In this document: positions 24,999-36,417 of the stretch, in pieces
How positions within the stretch are numbered: position 1 is the first letter of the stretch
Layout of the letters: each line of letters starts with the position of its first letter
DNA from: Isoperla grammatica
Taxonomy: Eukaryota; Arthropoda; Insecta; Plecoptera; Perlodidae
NCBI GenBank assembly: GCA_945910005.1
Contig: OX246746.1
Coordinates: forward strand, 28,599,730 to 28,663,729
Length of the DNA stretch: 64,000 nucleotides
Direction of reading: 5' to 3'
Notes under the pieces: generated by a model
The model's input: the letters and a program-made list of their open reading frames with translations, nothing else
Database searches by the model: none
What the model was told of the DNA's origin: nothing
Program-made: the position numbers and the translations under genes

Positions 24999-26220
24999 CA
25001 GTGGCGTAGCTACCGGGTGGCAGAGGGTGCAGTTGCATTCGGTCCCGGGCCCTCTCTCCAATTCCATGTTTGTCCCATTAATCGATGTATGGTTTTAACC
25101 TTATGACAATTTTCTATTGTTGCAAAATTATTGAGGCTACCAATTTACAATTATTTCGCTCTCATTGGGCAAGAAAAATTTGGCATTAGACTTAACATTT
25201 CAACATGCAAGAACAGGCTGGTGAAAAGAGTTTCAACAAATGAAAAATGTGAAGCTTGTTTCCATAAGGGAACAAAAGACAGAAATCCCCCTATTCAATT
25301 CCACAGAAACGACTCAAAGAGTAATCTTTGCTTGACTGCACTTGCTAACGAATTCGTCTATTTTTTACTATAATTAGTTATCTTATTAGCTTTTCTTGGA
25401 CTTAAATAAATAAGTGACAAACAGACGGATTTGCCATGGTCAGGAAAAGTTATTTGGACTGATGGTTTTAGAAGAGGGTTGGTCAACAATTCAGTATTCG
25501 TTGCTCCTCGTTGGGTGTGGGCGCGTGTGTGAAATGAACTCTGAGTGTCCCCGTTCATCTTAGTGCTTTAACTGCAGTTAGTTCTACTTCTACATATTTT
25601 AAAAACTAATATTTGTTGGGTTATTGTGTATGATTGTGTCGTGTGGTTTGAGTTACTGAAATAAAGTAGGCCTATTAAGCCTATATACAAGTGAGTTAAA
25701 ATTAAGTTTCAAACATGAACGTGTATAAACATGAAAGTGGCGCCATTAAAAAAAAGAAAAAAAAGAAAGTGATAAACGAGTCAAACAAATGTTACGTAAA
25801 TTTAAACTTGGGAGTGACATTTTTATTTCAATTCTGAAAATGGTCTTCAAAAGAATAATGCAAATTATGTTTCGGTAAACTGAGGTGACTTTGACCCAAT
25901 TTCACCGATTTTGTTACATAAATTCGTTATCTAATTAAAAAATTACAACACATCGATCTTAAGGGCGGAGGTGAGAATGATGTATCAAAATATCCGAAGA
26001 TGTAACCTACGTGTAAATGTGTAGATAGACAGTCATGTATAACCATTTTAATAAAATCCAGTTGGGTTATGTTACAAATGTGAAAATGCCAGAGTACCTA
26101 ACTTACTTATCAACTGTTCACCGTTCCGTACGTTGAAAGTTTGCAGGTAAGTTCATTTTATGAAAATTAACTACCCGCTAAGGACAGAACTTGGGAAATT
26201 CTTTCTCCACGAAGGATAAA
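24999..26220. mobile_element. Core of foldback-like element, copy 1
   Basis: Begins with CAGTGGCGTAGCTACCGG, a hAT-like end without a matching right end in the window. The core is shared at high identity with 58331-60587. Open frames on both strands (25131-25373 +, 25358-25558 -) persist in the second copy but match no domain I recognise. No DDE or RNase H-like pattern was seen. Confidence 0.7.
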
Positions 26221-26872
26221 ATCCCTAGGGCTCGTGTACCCTCCTGGTATATGTTGTTTAAGAAATAATACTGGGGTCAACCATCCCTACGGCTCGTGTA
26301 CCCTACTAGGATGTGTTATTTAAGAAATAAGACTGGGGATCAACCATCCCTAGGGCAGGCGTACCCTCCTGGTATATGTTGTTTAAGATATGAGACAGGG
26401 GGTCAACCATCCCTAGGGCTCGTGTACCCTACTGGGATGTGTTGTTTAAGAAATAAGACTGAGGGTAAACCATCCCTAGGGCTCGTGTACCCTACTGGTA
26501 CGTGTTGTTTAAGAAATAAGACTGGGGGTAAACCATCCCTAGGGCTCGTATACCCTCCTGGGATGTGTTATTAAAGAAATAAGAGGGGAGGTAAACCATC
26601 CCTAAGGCTCGTGTACCCTACTGGTATGTGTTGTTTAAGAAATAAGACTGGGGGTAAACTATCCCTAGGGCTCATATACCCTCCTGGGATGTGTTGTTTA
26701 ATAAATAAGACTGAGGGTAAACCATCCCTAGGGCTCATGTACCGTCCTGGGATGTGTTGTTTAAGAAATAACGCTGGGGGTCAACCATCCCTAGGGCTCA
26801 TGTACCCTCCTGGGATGTGTTACTAAAGATATAAGACTGAGGGTTAACCATCCCTAGGGCACGTGTACCCCT
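26221..26872. repeat. 63-bp minisatellite, right arm (inverted)
   Basis: About ten units of the same repeat in reverse orientation, starting ATCCCTAGGGCTCGTGTACC. The boundary word CCCTAGGGAT is identical at the inner edges of both arms. Outer units decay into TTTACCGGGGGGTA-type variants toward 27050. Confidence 0.96.
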
Positions 26873-27261
26873 TTTGGCTTATAGGGTATGGTAAACCAGC
26901 TCTGAGGGGGTACTTGTACACTAGGGTAGGTTTACCCTGGGGTTTATCGTTCACTAGAGGTGGTTTACCGGGGGGTATTCGTGCCCTAGGGCTGGTTTAC
27001 CGGGGGGTAATCCAGCTCGGGGGTAAACGATCCCTGTTACACGCCATATCGCCATATTTAACGTGATTGGGTTGTCAAATCGATGCAACTTTAAAATGGT
27101 TATTTAATATGAAAAACTATTTGTATAGAAAATCACTGGAGCTTACAGATAAATCATAAATTAACAATTATGTACTACGCACATGATCAATATTGCAAAG
27201 GAATACAGAAAGAAGTAAGTACGAAACGCGAATCAGCTCCTGACCATAATTACCGTTTATA

Positions 27262-28395
27262 TTACATTTACATTACCTACTCTTAAATATTTCCTATTTC
27301 CTAATTTGAACTGAATGATTTATTATTTTCGTTGAGTAGGTTTATGCGATAGGTACACACTTTTTGTCCCTAACACTTTATTATAATCACTATCATTAAC
27401 CTATAGTTATTAAATTTTATAGTTCTAAAGAAGAAGTAAAGTATTAGGTAGTAAAATATAATATCAGCCTTGATGTAGTTTCGGTGGGGGGGGGGGGGGG
27501 TAGGGGGTAGGTAACCCCTTCCCCCCTAGCTACGCCACTGGGTGGGATCGCTAAGCTAGAAATCGGTGTGCAATGCTACATGGGTTTGCAATGGGTTTGC
27601 AATTGTCAGGGGGTCAGGGAACTAAAAGAACTCTAGTTGTTGATCCAATAGGGATTGCATTTGTCAATTGTGAATTGACTAAGCCAATAGCCCAGCTGGT
27701 GTGTCGGTCTATTGCACGCAAGAAGCCACGAATCCTGCTTATCCCTAGGCTCTATAGTCTACAGCCATGCCATTTCATCAGCATGCTGACTCAAACTGTC
27801 AGTATTCTCAGGACTTTCATTTATCCACAGTAAAACTCTAGGTTTGATTGTGTTGATGCATGGTCTTAGACTCCAGCACTGAAATGAAGTGTTTTGATGA
27901 CAGACCAGCCCTGGTCTAGGTATAGCCTAGGCCTCCCTAGACTAGCCTATGCCGTGCCGATACTGTTTGGAAATACGCAACAGCTTTTTCTGTTCAATGC
28001 AAAATTGGCGCAAACTATTATTTTTCTAGCCTAGGCATTATATTTTTTGCCATTTCATTTCATGTTTGTTACGAATATAAAACTACAAAAATAAAACTTG
28101 GTTAGCCACAGTACCTAGGCTAGGCTAGACCTAGGTGCCTAGGCTAGGTCCAGTTATTGGTTAAATAAGTACGGCAGTATAACTTACGTTTTTTCATTTG
28201 TGTATCCAGTCCTGATAATTCGCCACTTAGTCCAAAAGTTTACGAGGAATTTTGCAGTTTTCTAAAAGTATATTTTGGTTTTTATCTAAACAAAATTTAG
28301 CAATTTACTACACGACAAATTTTGATGGAAGAGAAAATGGCGTCTTTCTAAAATGTTATATTGTTGTCGTCATAGTAACATGACAATCGTTCACC
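27262..28395. repeat. Duplicated segment A, copy 2
   Basis: High-identity copy of 12885-14045, including the poly-G run, the 86-codon frame (27573-27833) and the hAT-like GCTACGCCACTG end. It has a small deletion in the CCTAGG tract near 28130. It runs directly into segment B. Confidence 0.9.
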
Positions 28396-28862
28396 ATAGA
28401 AAAAAAATAAAGTCTAGAAGGCAGTGGGATACTGTTCAAGGTACCTACCTTAGTCGATACAAAAGTTCTGGCAGTGTCGATAAAAAAAGTTCGCGGAAAC
28501 TTCTTTATCAACTCTGAGTACCTAGTTACTTGTTTCAAGAATGAACGACACTTTACATTAACCCATCTATATATGAAGTTAGGCTATTGTATTTTAATTT
28601 TAAGTCTAGGACTGTTTCATTCAATATATACTGCCGCACAGATGACGCTCAGAGTCATAAAAGAATGCCTCGACCACCATCTGGTCGCTCGGATAGGCCT
28701 ACAATAAAATAACACAACCCTGGTGAATAAATATAGGTATTGTGATATTTTGGAATAGTTGAATAAATGCCAGTATTCGCACTGTGACTGAGGAAAACCT
28801 TGTAACAAGCCTTCAGTCAGGATTGCCCATGTGTGGCGGGCATCGCACTGGCGACCTCCAGA
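28396..28862. repeat. A-B junction and segment B, copy 2 (outer part)
   Basis: The 40-bp junction (AAAATAAAGTCTAGAAGGCA and following) recurs at 61185-61225 but not between A1 and B1. The A-B adjacency is therefore probably ancestral, and copy 1 was split. It ends in the SINE-like stretch bordering the LINE 3' tail. Confidence 0.82.
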
Positions 28863-29587
28863 GTCTTTGTATTTGTATTTGTATTTATTTTGCAGCTGTT
28901 AAATTACATTTTATACGGTTTAACAAGTACAACCATTGTAGCATTAGCATTGTCATTACTTTACATAAAAACATACAGTTGTTCATGTAGTTTGTTAAAA
29001 GCTAGGTTTAAAGGATGGACTTAAACTATAATAAAAACCACTACTTGCAGAGTTTGTACCACACTAACAGTCATACCAAGAATTTCTTACAAGCTAGGCA
29101 TAACATACAATTTAGTGTATAATACTAGACTAGTGCAGATGCATACAAATGTATGCACCAGATCATTAATAATTAATAAATAATACTATATAGGCGTGTT
29201 GTTCTATACCAGCTATACAACATTAATTAGACAGAGCATACACAGACACAACATATAATTAATACTAGGTAGTAGTAGGGAGACAGGCTATCAGCTGTAG
29301 GCCAATTATGTTTATTAGTTATTAAAGTCTCCAATTTTGTAAATTTCCATTTCTTATTAATACCGACGCAATTCTCTTTTAAATACGTTTAAGTCCGCCA
29401 TATTTTTTTTTTTTTAATCTGGTATGTAGTTAAGAAGCCTTTTTCCTGCTCGACTTGGTACCTTATCCCCAAGCTTCAGTCTGCCTGCTGGTATGAATAC
29501 ATTTTTCCTGGTCCGTGTATTGTATTGGTTATTGCCAGTGTTCCTAATACTGGTGTGGTAGTGGTGTTATCGCATAAAAAGTATAGT

Positions 29588-29618
<31 letters not shown>

Positions 29619-30597
29619 GGCTGGTACCGTAAGTATTTCCAGTGTCTTAAAATAATGTTAGTACGATTTTTTTTTTTTTTTTACCCACTATGTACCTTAA
29701 TGCTCTTTTTTGCAGCCTAAAAAATTAATTCGTATTTTTCTTACTACTGTTCCCGCAGATTACAATTCCGTTATTAATATGCGATTCAACCAATGCATAG
29801 TAGGCAGTTTTCAAAAGATTGCAGCTACAATACTGTTTTAATTGCCTTATGAAATATATACCAGAACAAATTTTAACAGCTGTATATACTCGACATGCTT
29901 GTTCCATGAAAGATTTTCATCAACCTAGTGCCCTACAGGAATTCTGCCACTGTCACTCTATCAATTCTGGTATCACCTATATACATATCTATTTCCCTAT
30001 CGTCTACACCACCTGGGTTAAATAGCATAATGCAGGTCTTCTTGTCATTTACCTTAAGGCAGATGTTTTCAAATTGTTGAACGATATTGGTTCTAAATAC
30101 GCCTCTGTCTCTAAATCTCTGACTCTTTGATTGGCAAAAGTTAGTGTAGAGTCATCTGCGAACAGATGACATGTCCCAGCCGAATGTATCTGGTATACAT
30201 ACATAGATTGAAAAATAAGAGCCCATTAACAGAACCCTGCGGGACGCCATGTTTCACCTCCTGTGTGGTTGATTAAAAATTTGACATTTGTCCTCGTCTA
30301 TCATTAGCTATATTTCATTTCTACGTAGTGGGTAAGACTTGGGTACGTACAAATCCAGTGCCACTTCTCTAACCCCATAGCGTTCTATTCTTTTTTCAAG
30401 GATGTTGTGATGAACGCAATCAAAGGCCTTGGACAAGTCCATAAATACCGCCATTGTTACGTTTTTCCATCAATATTCTCAGTTACATTGTCAATAAAGC
30501 TCGTCATAGCCGTTTCTGTTGATTTTTTCGACGAAAGCTATGCTGTTACTTTGATATTAAATGTCTTGATTCTAGAAAGCTAGTTATTCTTTTATTA
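28863..30597 (-). pseudogene. Non-LTR retrotransposon, copy 2, 3' part
   Basis: Same element as 20217-21958 with the same order of reverse transcriptase motifs on the minus strand: SKAFDC near 30445, VPQGSV near 30240, FADDST near 30155 and LLKTAYYALVESH near 29790. A 3' (TACAAA)n-like tail lies at 28863-28885. Independent small indels, a poly-T insertion near 29660 and a (TA)n tract at 29590 mark it as defective. Confidence 0.87.
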
Positions 30598-31307
30598 CTA
30601 GGAAAACGCTCTGTTTGACGCGTTGATAAGCGTGCGCGTCCATATCTACGAACGTTCTGGCGAAAAGATCTAAAAGCTAATAAAAACAACAATTAACAAC
30701 CAGTTAAGAATGCGCATTACAAAAATTTTTCTAATTTCCATAGCTATTATACTTCCCGATATTGTTGGATGCAGTGCAATTGCTGAGGATTTTCGTGGTC
30801 ATGTTTTCAACACGGTCCGCAACCGTTACTAACAGTTATTGACAGCAATAGAAATGTTATTTCTGCTTTAAATACGTATTATATTGCGTTTACATTAGTA
30901 TATTCGTGACCGGACAAAAATTGACTATAAGATAGCTTCCTCACATTTTGCTGTTACTGTGTTTCAGAAATATATTTTCGAGTAACTTTTGTGTAACTTT
31001 GCCAATATTTATCAAATCGCCATAAAATGAACATATTCGTGACCGGAAAAAGCTTTAGAAAAATATGGCTTTCTCACATTTTGCCGCCATTTTGGTCAGA
31101 AAAAAAATTTGCAGTTACTATGGTGTAACTTTGTAACTTTTCGAACGATTTTGCCTCAAAACTATACACCTTCGGATGGTCCAAATTTCAAGTTGATCGG
31201 ACTTTCCGTTCGACCGCTGTCGACAGACATAAAAAAAAAAAAAAAAAAAAAAAAACTTAACGAAGTGCCGTAAGAGTCTAGTGGAGACGCTCGCTTCGCT
31301 TGCTTAA
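30598..31307 (-). mobile_element. Helitron-like element, copy D, inside the LINE
   Basis: 710 bp, minus orientation, ends TTAAGCAAGCG and CCTAG. It separates the LINE block ending KIFESEF from the block beginning NKRITSFLES. No target duplication is evident, although a T-run at the joint leaves the exact base uncertain. Confidence 0.86.
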
Positions 31308-31700
31308 AAATTCTGATTCAAAGATCTTAGAGAAAGTTGGTAAAATTGATACTGGTCTATTATTGCCAACCCCCTTCGTTCTTTTTTGGTATGGGCACTA
31401 CTTTTGCGATTTTTAGTTTTTCAGGAAATTTTCCTTCCAAGAATGAAAAATCAAAAATTTACTAGATGTGTTAATGGTTTTAGTAATTGTTTAGCACATT
31501 CTTTAATGACGAGTGGTGATACTCCATCATACCCATGATTGTTTTGTTTTTCATCTGGGATATGATTTTGCTCACTTCATGTTCAGCTGCTAACACTGAG
31601 AATCTCTATCGGTTTCTTCATCCTTGTAGAATATGACTGTTTTTTGACTGTAGTAAAATCCAGTCCTATAAATAATCAAGTGAGTTGTGAAGGTCACTTT
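31308..31700 (-). pseudogene. Non-LTR retrotransposon, copy 2, upstream RT part
   Basis: Continuation of the LINE beyond the Helitron-like insertion. The minus strand gives FPEKLKIAKVVPIPKK, then after a frameshift NNRPVSILPTFSKIFESEF, the classic start of the LINE reverse transcriptase. The 5' limit is unclear; recognisable coding similarity fades before 31700. Confidence 0.82.
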
Positions 31701-32247
31701 TAATTTGTATTTGCACTATAACGTTCAATAATCAATACATACGCGTTTCCGAAATTTAAAAATTGCTTGACATTGTTTAATTATTTTTTTATTCAAATGT
31801 GTTGGATATTGAAACTAAATGAAAATACATCACTGTAATTATGTAAAAATAAGCAAAGGAAACTAATTTTGTTTGTCTCTGATTGAAGAAAACATAAGTT
31901 ACTGGATCAGCATTTTTGTCTCTTGGCGTCTAGCGGCGGAAAGCAAATTAATGGGAGGCCAGAAAAGATTTCTTGGTGAATTAGCTTGTTCGATGAAATA
32001 CTATTAATTTGCCGACATGACCAAGAGTCCACTGGTTGGTTTGAATATATAAATAGGTCAAAACAAAATAAAGGTAGGAAAATTTCAGGGAGGTCCGGAC
32101 CTATTCAGGCCGCACCGTATAACCGCGCCTGGTAAACCTGTTAAAATTAAGAAGTCAAAAACCATTTCATGAAAATATGCACTTTTGTTTCATGAAAGAG
32201 AAAATAGTGGAATTCGCTGAAGCCGAAAGATGCAAGATGAATACTAA
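31701..32247. other. No recognised feature
   Basis: Non-coding sequence between the LINE fragment and the left end of the next transposon. GGTCCGGACC-T and CGCGCCTGG near 32095-32130 look like a decayed repeat end. Confidence 0.4.
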
Positions 32248-32759
32248 CCCAGCAAACACAAAAATGCGATTCGGTAACGAACCACTGCCGGATCGCTACC
32301 ACCAATGCCGGTTTACTGCCGGGTGCCGATAGCCTAATTTATTGACTGCCGTTCCGGCAGCGGATCGTCACCGTGGTTTTCTGGTCATCGGTCATGTTGC
32401 TGTATGTGTTGTTTTCCGGCGCCGGATCGTTACCGATCCGGCACTAAAGTCGAGCATACGTATCAACGCTGATTTGACTGCCGGTTCGCTACCGAACTGT
32501 CGACGGTTTAGTGCCGTAGCGGTAATGACAATTCGGCAGCAGTTCGGTACCAGAACGGCGACACATTTCTGCATGTGGAAGATAAATTCGTCGCCAACGC
32601 AGTCGCAACACGCATCGCATGTGGAAGGAAGCATTGGGTTGCAGTGTCCAGTGTCAGTGTCCTGCAATTTGCATTTGCATTTCTCGAAAGAAGCGTTAAG
32701 GTAAGACAATTATGTACTATATTATACATTGCTTCAAAAATTATATTGGGGTGAATTAA

Positions 32760-33190
32760 TATCAAAACATGAGTAGGCCTCAGGCTAGATTAGTGCAAGT
32801 TGCGCCGCCTTGCACATGCACATGCCTAGGCTAGGCCTATATTGCATGGAACCTAATAACACGATCAGGCTAGGCCTATCCTATTTGTGAAATACAGTCT
32901 TTAATTCTGCAAAGTGAACAATGTTGTACCTAGGCTTCGGGTTTATGTTTAACTAGTCCTAATCCAATAAAGTAACCTGGGGCTAGGTAGGCCTAGGGCC
33001 TACCTAACCTAACTTTCTGGGTGGGGCTAAACTTGGCAATTAGCCTACAAGTAGGCCTAGGCCTATAGTAAGATGTAAAAATAGGTAGGCTAGCAAACCT
33101 AGCTAAATAAAATATTTACTACTTTTACCCCATTGTACCTCAGTCTCAGACCTATATATTAAGGCTAGGCCTAAAATTGAACGAGGATTA
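32760..33190. other. TAGGCCTA-rich tract
   Basis: Palindromic CTAGGCCTA/GTAGGCCTA words recur many times in 430 bp, far above expectation for this AT-rich DNA. Similar clusters lie at 13.7-14.7 kb and 63.4-64 kb. Confidence 0.7.
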
Positions 33191-33882
33191 GCTTTTCCAT
33201 TCTTACGTCCGAACGTAAGAATTAGTAAAAATTAATCTTACTCTAAGTGTTTTCATTGGCTTGCTCATCATGTGATCGAACGTAAGATTAGCAGAAGGTT
33301 ATTGATATGTTGTTTGAAGCGTATTGTTGTATTGATAGGCTACTAGATGTTGCTACGTTCAGCCATTTGTTTGTAGTTAGTTGGAGATGAAGTGAGTGCA
33401 AGCAGACAATGCTACTGCTAGGCCTAAGTGGTGATACAGATATCACATGATGTGAGTGCAAGCAGTGATATGATCACAGCGTGCCTCTGCGTTCTGACTT
33501 CCACCATCTCTTGCAGCTTTCTGAAGTAGGCCTAGTTGTGAACTCAAAACTTGTTTCGTACTTTGCGTCATTTTTGACGTATTCTTATTTGGTTGTGAAC
33601 AACGACGTGTAAATTATTTTACGGGCCGAGCTGAAGAGACCGGCCCGCGCAACGCTCCTTGTTGCAACCTGCAACGTTCACAACTACATAACAAAACGTT
33701 AAAAATTACGTAGGCCCACTGTGGAAGTTGTCACATCTATATTAAAAAACATTAAAAATTACGTATTTACACGTATCGTTTAAAAAAGTATTGAGTTTTC
33801 ACAACCGTAAGAGATTGTGGAAGTCAGAACTTGGAGGCGCGCTGTGATTGAATCACTGGCTTGCTTTCTATCACCACGTAGG

Positions 33883-34174
33883 CTACGTTTACAGCTACGC
33901 GTTGCGAGCGAAGCGAGGGTGCGAGCTCCAATCAGCGGCCGAGTTTGTAACTTCTTTGCATGAAACTCGGCCGCTGATTGGAGCTCGCGCCCTCGCTTCG
34001 CTCGCAACGCGTAGCTGTAAACGTACCATTATGCTACGTTTACAGCTACGCGTTGCGAGCGAAGCGAGGGCGCGAGCTCCAATCAGCGGCCGAGTTTGTA
34101 ACTTCTTTGCATGAAACTCGGCCGCTGATTGGAGCTCGCGCCCTCGCTTCGCTCGCAACGCGTAGCTGTAAACC
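33883..34174. mobile_element. Two tandem copies of a ~140-bp palindromic MITE
   Basis: Each copy has arms containing CTACGTTTACAGCTACGCGT, GCGAGCGAAGCGAGGG and CCAATCAGCGGCCGAGTTT, meeting at a GTAACTTCTTTGCATGA loop and read back almost perfectly. Copy 1 is 33883-34025 and copy 2 is 34034-34174. Each is followed by CCATTA, so the pair arose by tandem duplication or insertion side by side. Confidence 0.9.
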
Positions 34175-34289
34175 CACCATTAGACATAGATAGTGTTCCT
34201 CATTTTTATGCTCGATACGTGGCTACGCCAAAAATAGGTGGTTCATATGTCCCAAAAATAAATCACTGTCTGCGTGTACTCACTTCGTC

Positions 34290-34702
34290 TAGAGATGGGC
34301 ACATTTTATTGGTGTATCGATACAAAATATCGGCTTTTTAGCCGCGCATTGCATCGATATAGGCCTATCCTATCAACACGATGTATATAGGCCTATAGGC
34401 TACCTACATTTTTACTAAAAGAACTTTTGCTGGAAAAAAAATTTTAGAGAACACTCGCTCGTCTTTGGCCGCTCCGCACTTACTTCCTACTTCCGCTTAG
34501 TCGATAAAATAGTTTGACTTAGGGTTGAGTGGAACTCCGAACTTCAAGTCAATTCAAATTTTGATTTGATATGTCAGCTCATACAGTATCGATAAACCGA
34601 TGTATCTGTCTGATCGTGTGTCTGACTTCAATAATATCGATACAGAATCGATATTTATGTTTATATCGGTTTCGATATATCGATACTTTTGGCCCATCTC
34701 TA
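34290..34702. mobile_element. MITE with TAGAGATGGGC ends
   Basis: TAGAGATGGGC at the left and GCCCATCTCTA at the right, with ATCGATA-rich sub-terminal pairing (GTATCGATAC words on both sides). The interior is unpaired. Target duplication is not clear. Confidence 0.65.
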
Positions 34703-35004
34703 CACACATGCTACTGAATTATATTAGGCCTAACCAATTAATCATGTAGTAGTCCAGCCTACTTTATTAAATAGGCTATAATGTATGGATATGACTCGCT
34801 AGTTAAGTAAGCTGGCTGATGAAGGTTAGGCTAATGTTTCTTCATTTTCAGGTACCGTACCTGCCTTCATGCCGGAGTAATGTTCCTGCGTCTAGTGGAG
34901 AAGCTAGCAACAAAAAACCAAGGTAGGCTTAATATAATCTGACATGACATTCTACTTTGATCATTTATCAATTATGTACCAACTGCAAGATATCCAGGCT
35001 TAAA

Positions 35005-35163
35005 CACTTAGGTCGGAATTCATAGTCGGCCCTTACACCTAGGGGCACCCATTGTTGCTATGGATTTGTTTTGTTTATGGGAAATAACATGGAAACAACT
35101 GTTACCTTGGTAACAATGGGCGCCCCTAGGTGTAGGGGCCGACTATGAATTCCAACCTAAGTG
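35005..35163. mobile_element. Palindromic MITE (~159 bp)
   Basis: CACTTAGGTCGGAATTCATA and GTCGGCCC-TACACCTAGG at the left pair with the complementary right arm (CCTAGGTGTAGGGGCCGACT, ATGAATTCCAACCTAAGTG). An ATTGTTGCTATGG-like inner stem follows. It lies in the second intron of the transposon ORF. Confidence 0.88.
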
Positions 35164-36084
35164 TCAATTGTGATTTCTACCATTAAAAGCATGTTGTCTA
35201 TCCTCATTTTTTTTTAATTTACCATATAACTAAATTTTATAGATTAGTATTAACTACTGTACTCAGTTATATTTTTATACATGGCAAGTAATATTATTAA
35301 CAAGTTAATGATTTTATACTCATGTTCATTTTAGAACTAAATTTTATAGATTAGTATTACTGTAGGCCTACTCAGTATTGTTCTGGCAGGACCCTGAGAC
35401 CCTTATGTTCCATGCGCATGTGTGTGCTCTCATTTCAATGTATGTTTCTTTAGTTGCAGTAAGGCGCAATGCTGGACACAATGATGTAACATCAGAAATG
35501 GTGGAGGATGAAGTTAAATATTGGCTTCATCGAAGCAAAGACCAGCGGACGTATGAAAAGCTACAAGAACAGGACACCGTGTAAACAACAGCTGTTCAAC
35601 AACCAGAAGTAGTCCTAGAGAATGAAGGACAGGAAGATTCTCAAAATGCATACGAAATTGCCAATGCGCATAGCAGCGAGGTAGAAGGGCATACGGATGA
35701 CATGAACCTCCTCGACTACGAACCCGAGAAATAGTGCACTGTTGTTGATTTTCGTGATATGTGGACTTAGATAATCTTCGTTGTGTGTTTCAATCTTGAA
35801 AATTGTGTAAAACAAAAATTACGTGAAAATCGCTGGAGCTTCAAGTTGATAGAACTTACTTTTTAGTGTTATCAATATGCATATCATTCATTAGTGATTT
35901 CACTCCTGATTATTCTCTCACATTTTGTTCTTAATATTGTACTTGTTCCATTATGTCCGATCTGTGTCTATGATATGTAAGCAATTTATTATATTTCCGT
36001 CTCTATGTAATGTATGCACAAAGATCAAGTATGTTGTATTTGAGGCCACAGTATTGAACACTGAACAGTAGGTATGTACATTTT

Positions 36085-36417
36085 ATTAGGAATCCGGATA
36101 CACAACGATGAAATTAAAATTTTCGATAATCGAAATTTAACTGCATTATCGACCGATAATATGGAACAATAATGTTTTCAAACACGCGAAGCGCCTAACC
36201 GAGCGCATAACTATGTAGCTATATTGCTTGGACACATCTCATGTGACACTGTTGAGAGTTATCACATAATTACGGGGCACGTGTGCCAGTATTTAGGTGG
36301 TATCTTTTCAGAAAACAAACCATTCGATAATATTTTTATGATCGATAATTGAAATTTTATTGAATAGGGCCTATCAAATATCGAACGATAATATCGATTA
36401 TCGTGTGCATCCCTAAT
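36085..36417. mobile_element. Decayed MITE with ATTAGGGATGCAC-like ends
   Basis: The right end read backwards begins ATTAGGGATGCACACGATAA, and the left end is ATTAGGAATCCGGATACACA. Both are followed by CGATAATCGA/CGATAAT-rich sub-terminal sequence. The left end is degenerate, and a hAT relation is only suggested by the terminus. Confidence 0.5.

Larger units (their letters stand above)
22304..27245. mobile_element. Foldback-like composite transposon, copy 1
   Basis: About 4.94 kb. Outer inverted repeats are CAGGAGCTGATTCGCGTTTC at 22308-22327 and its complement near 27222-27241, extending to about 33 bp. Inside these lie diverged GGGATCG-TTACCCCCGAGCT edges (about 23052 and 27033 on opposite strands). 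Next come two opposed arrays of the same 63-bp unit, 23208-24998 and 26221-26872, around a 1.2-kb core. Long inverted repeats built of tandem units are the defining layout of foldback elements such as Drosophila FB. No transposase is recognised, and no clear target duplication is seen: the left flank is a cut Helitron copy and the right is segment A. Confidence 0.75.
32573..35734 (+). pseudogene. Predicted three-exon ORF inside the 5-kb transposon, with in-frame stop
   Basis: Three segments join in phase with canonical signals: 32573-32700 (donor GTAAGA), 34852-34922 (acceptor TTTTCAG, donor GTAGGC) and from 35460 (acceptor AGTTGCAG). The joined frame starts MWKINSSPTQSQH, continues FSKEALRYRTCLHAGVMFL and RLVEKLATKNQVRRNAGHND, then VTSEMVEDEVKYWLHRSKD and QRTYEKLQEQDTV, and meets TAA at 35582. 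The same frame then stays open for 49 further acidic codons (VQQPEVVLENEGQEDSQNAY … LLDYEPEK) to TAG at 35732-35734. The TAA therefore looks like a late nonsense change in this copy. The frame is also open upstream to 32342, so the start is uncertain. No domain recognised: neither a DDE transposase nor a zinc finger is visible. It could be an accessory protein, a fragment of the transposase or a captured host exon set. Confidence 0.5.

Noticed and set aside
23208..26872. CRISPR array
   Set aside because: Units are head-to-tail without unique spacers and occur in opposed orientation in eukaryotic DNA; this is a minisatellite.
30598..31307. TA target-site duplication of a mariner-type element for the 730-bp family
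   Set aside because: Many copies are flanked by TA-like bases, but the empty site in the palindrome's right arm shows no duplicated TA, and the ends are not symmetrical inverted repeats.
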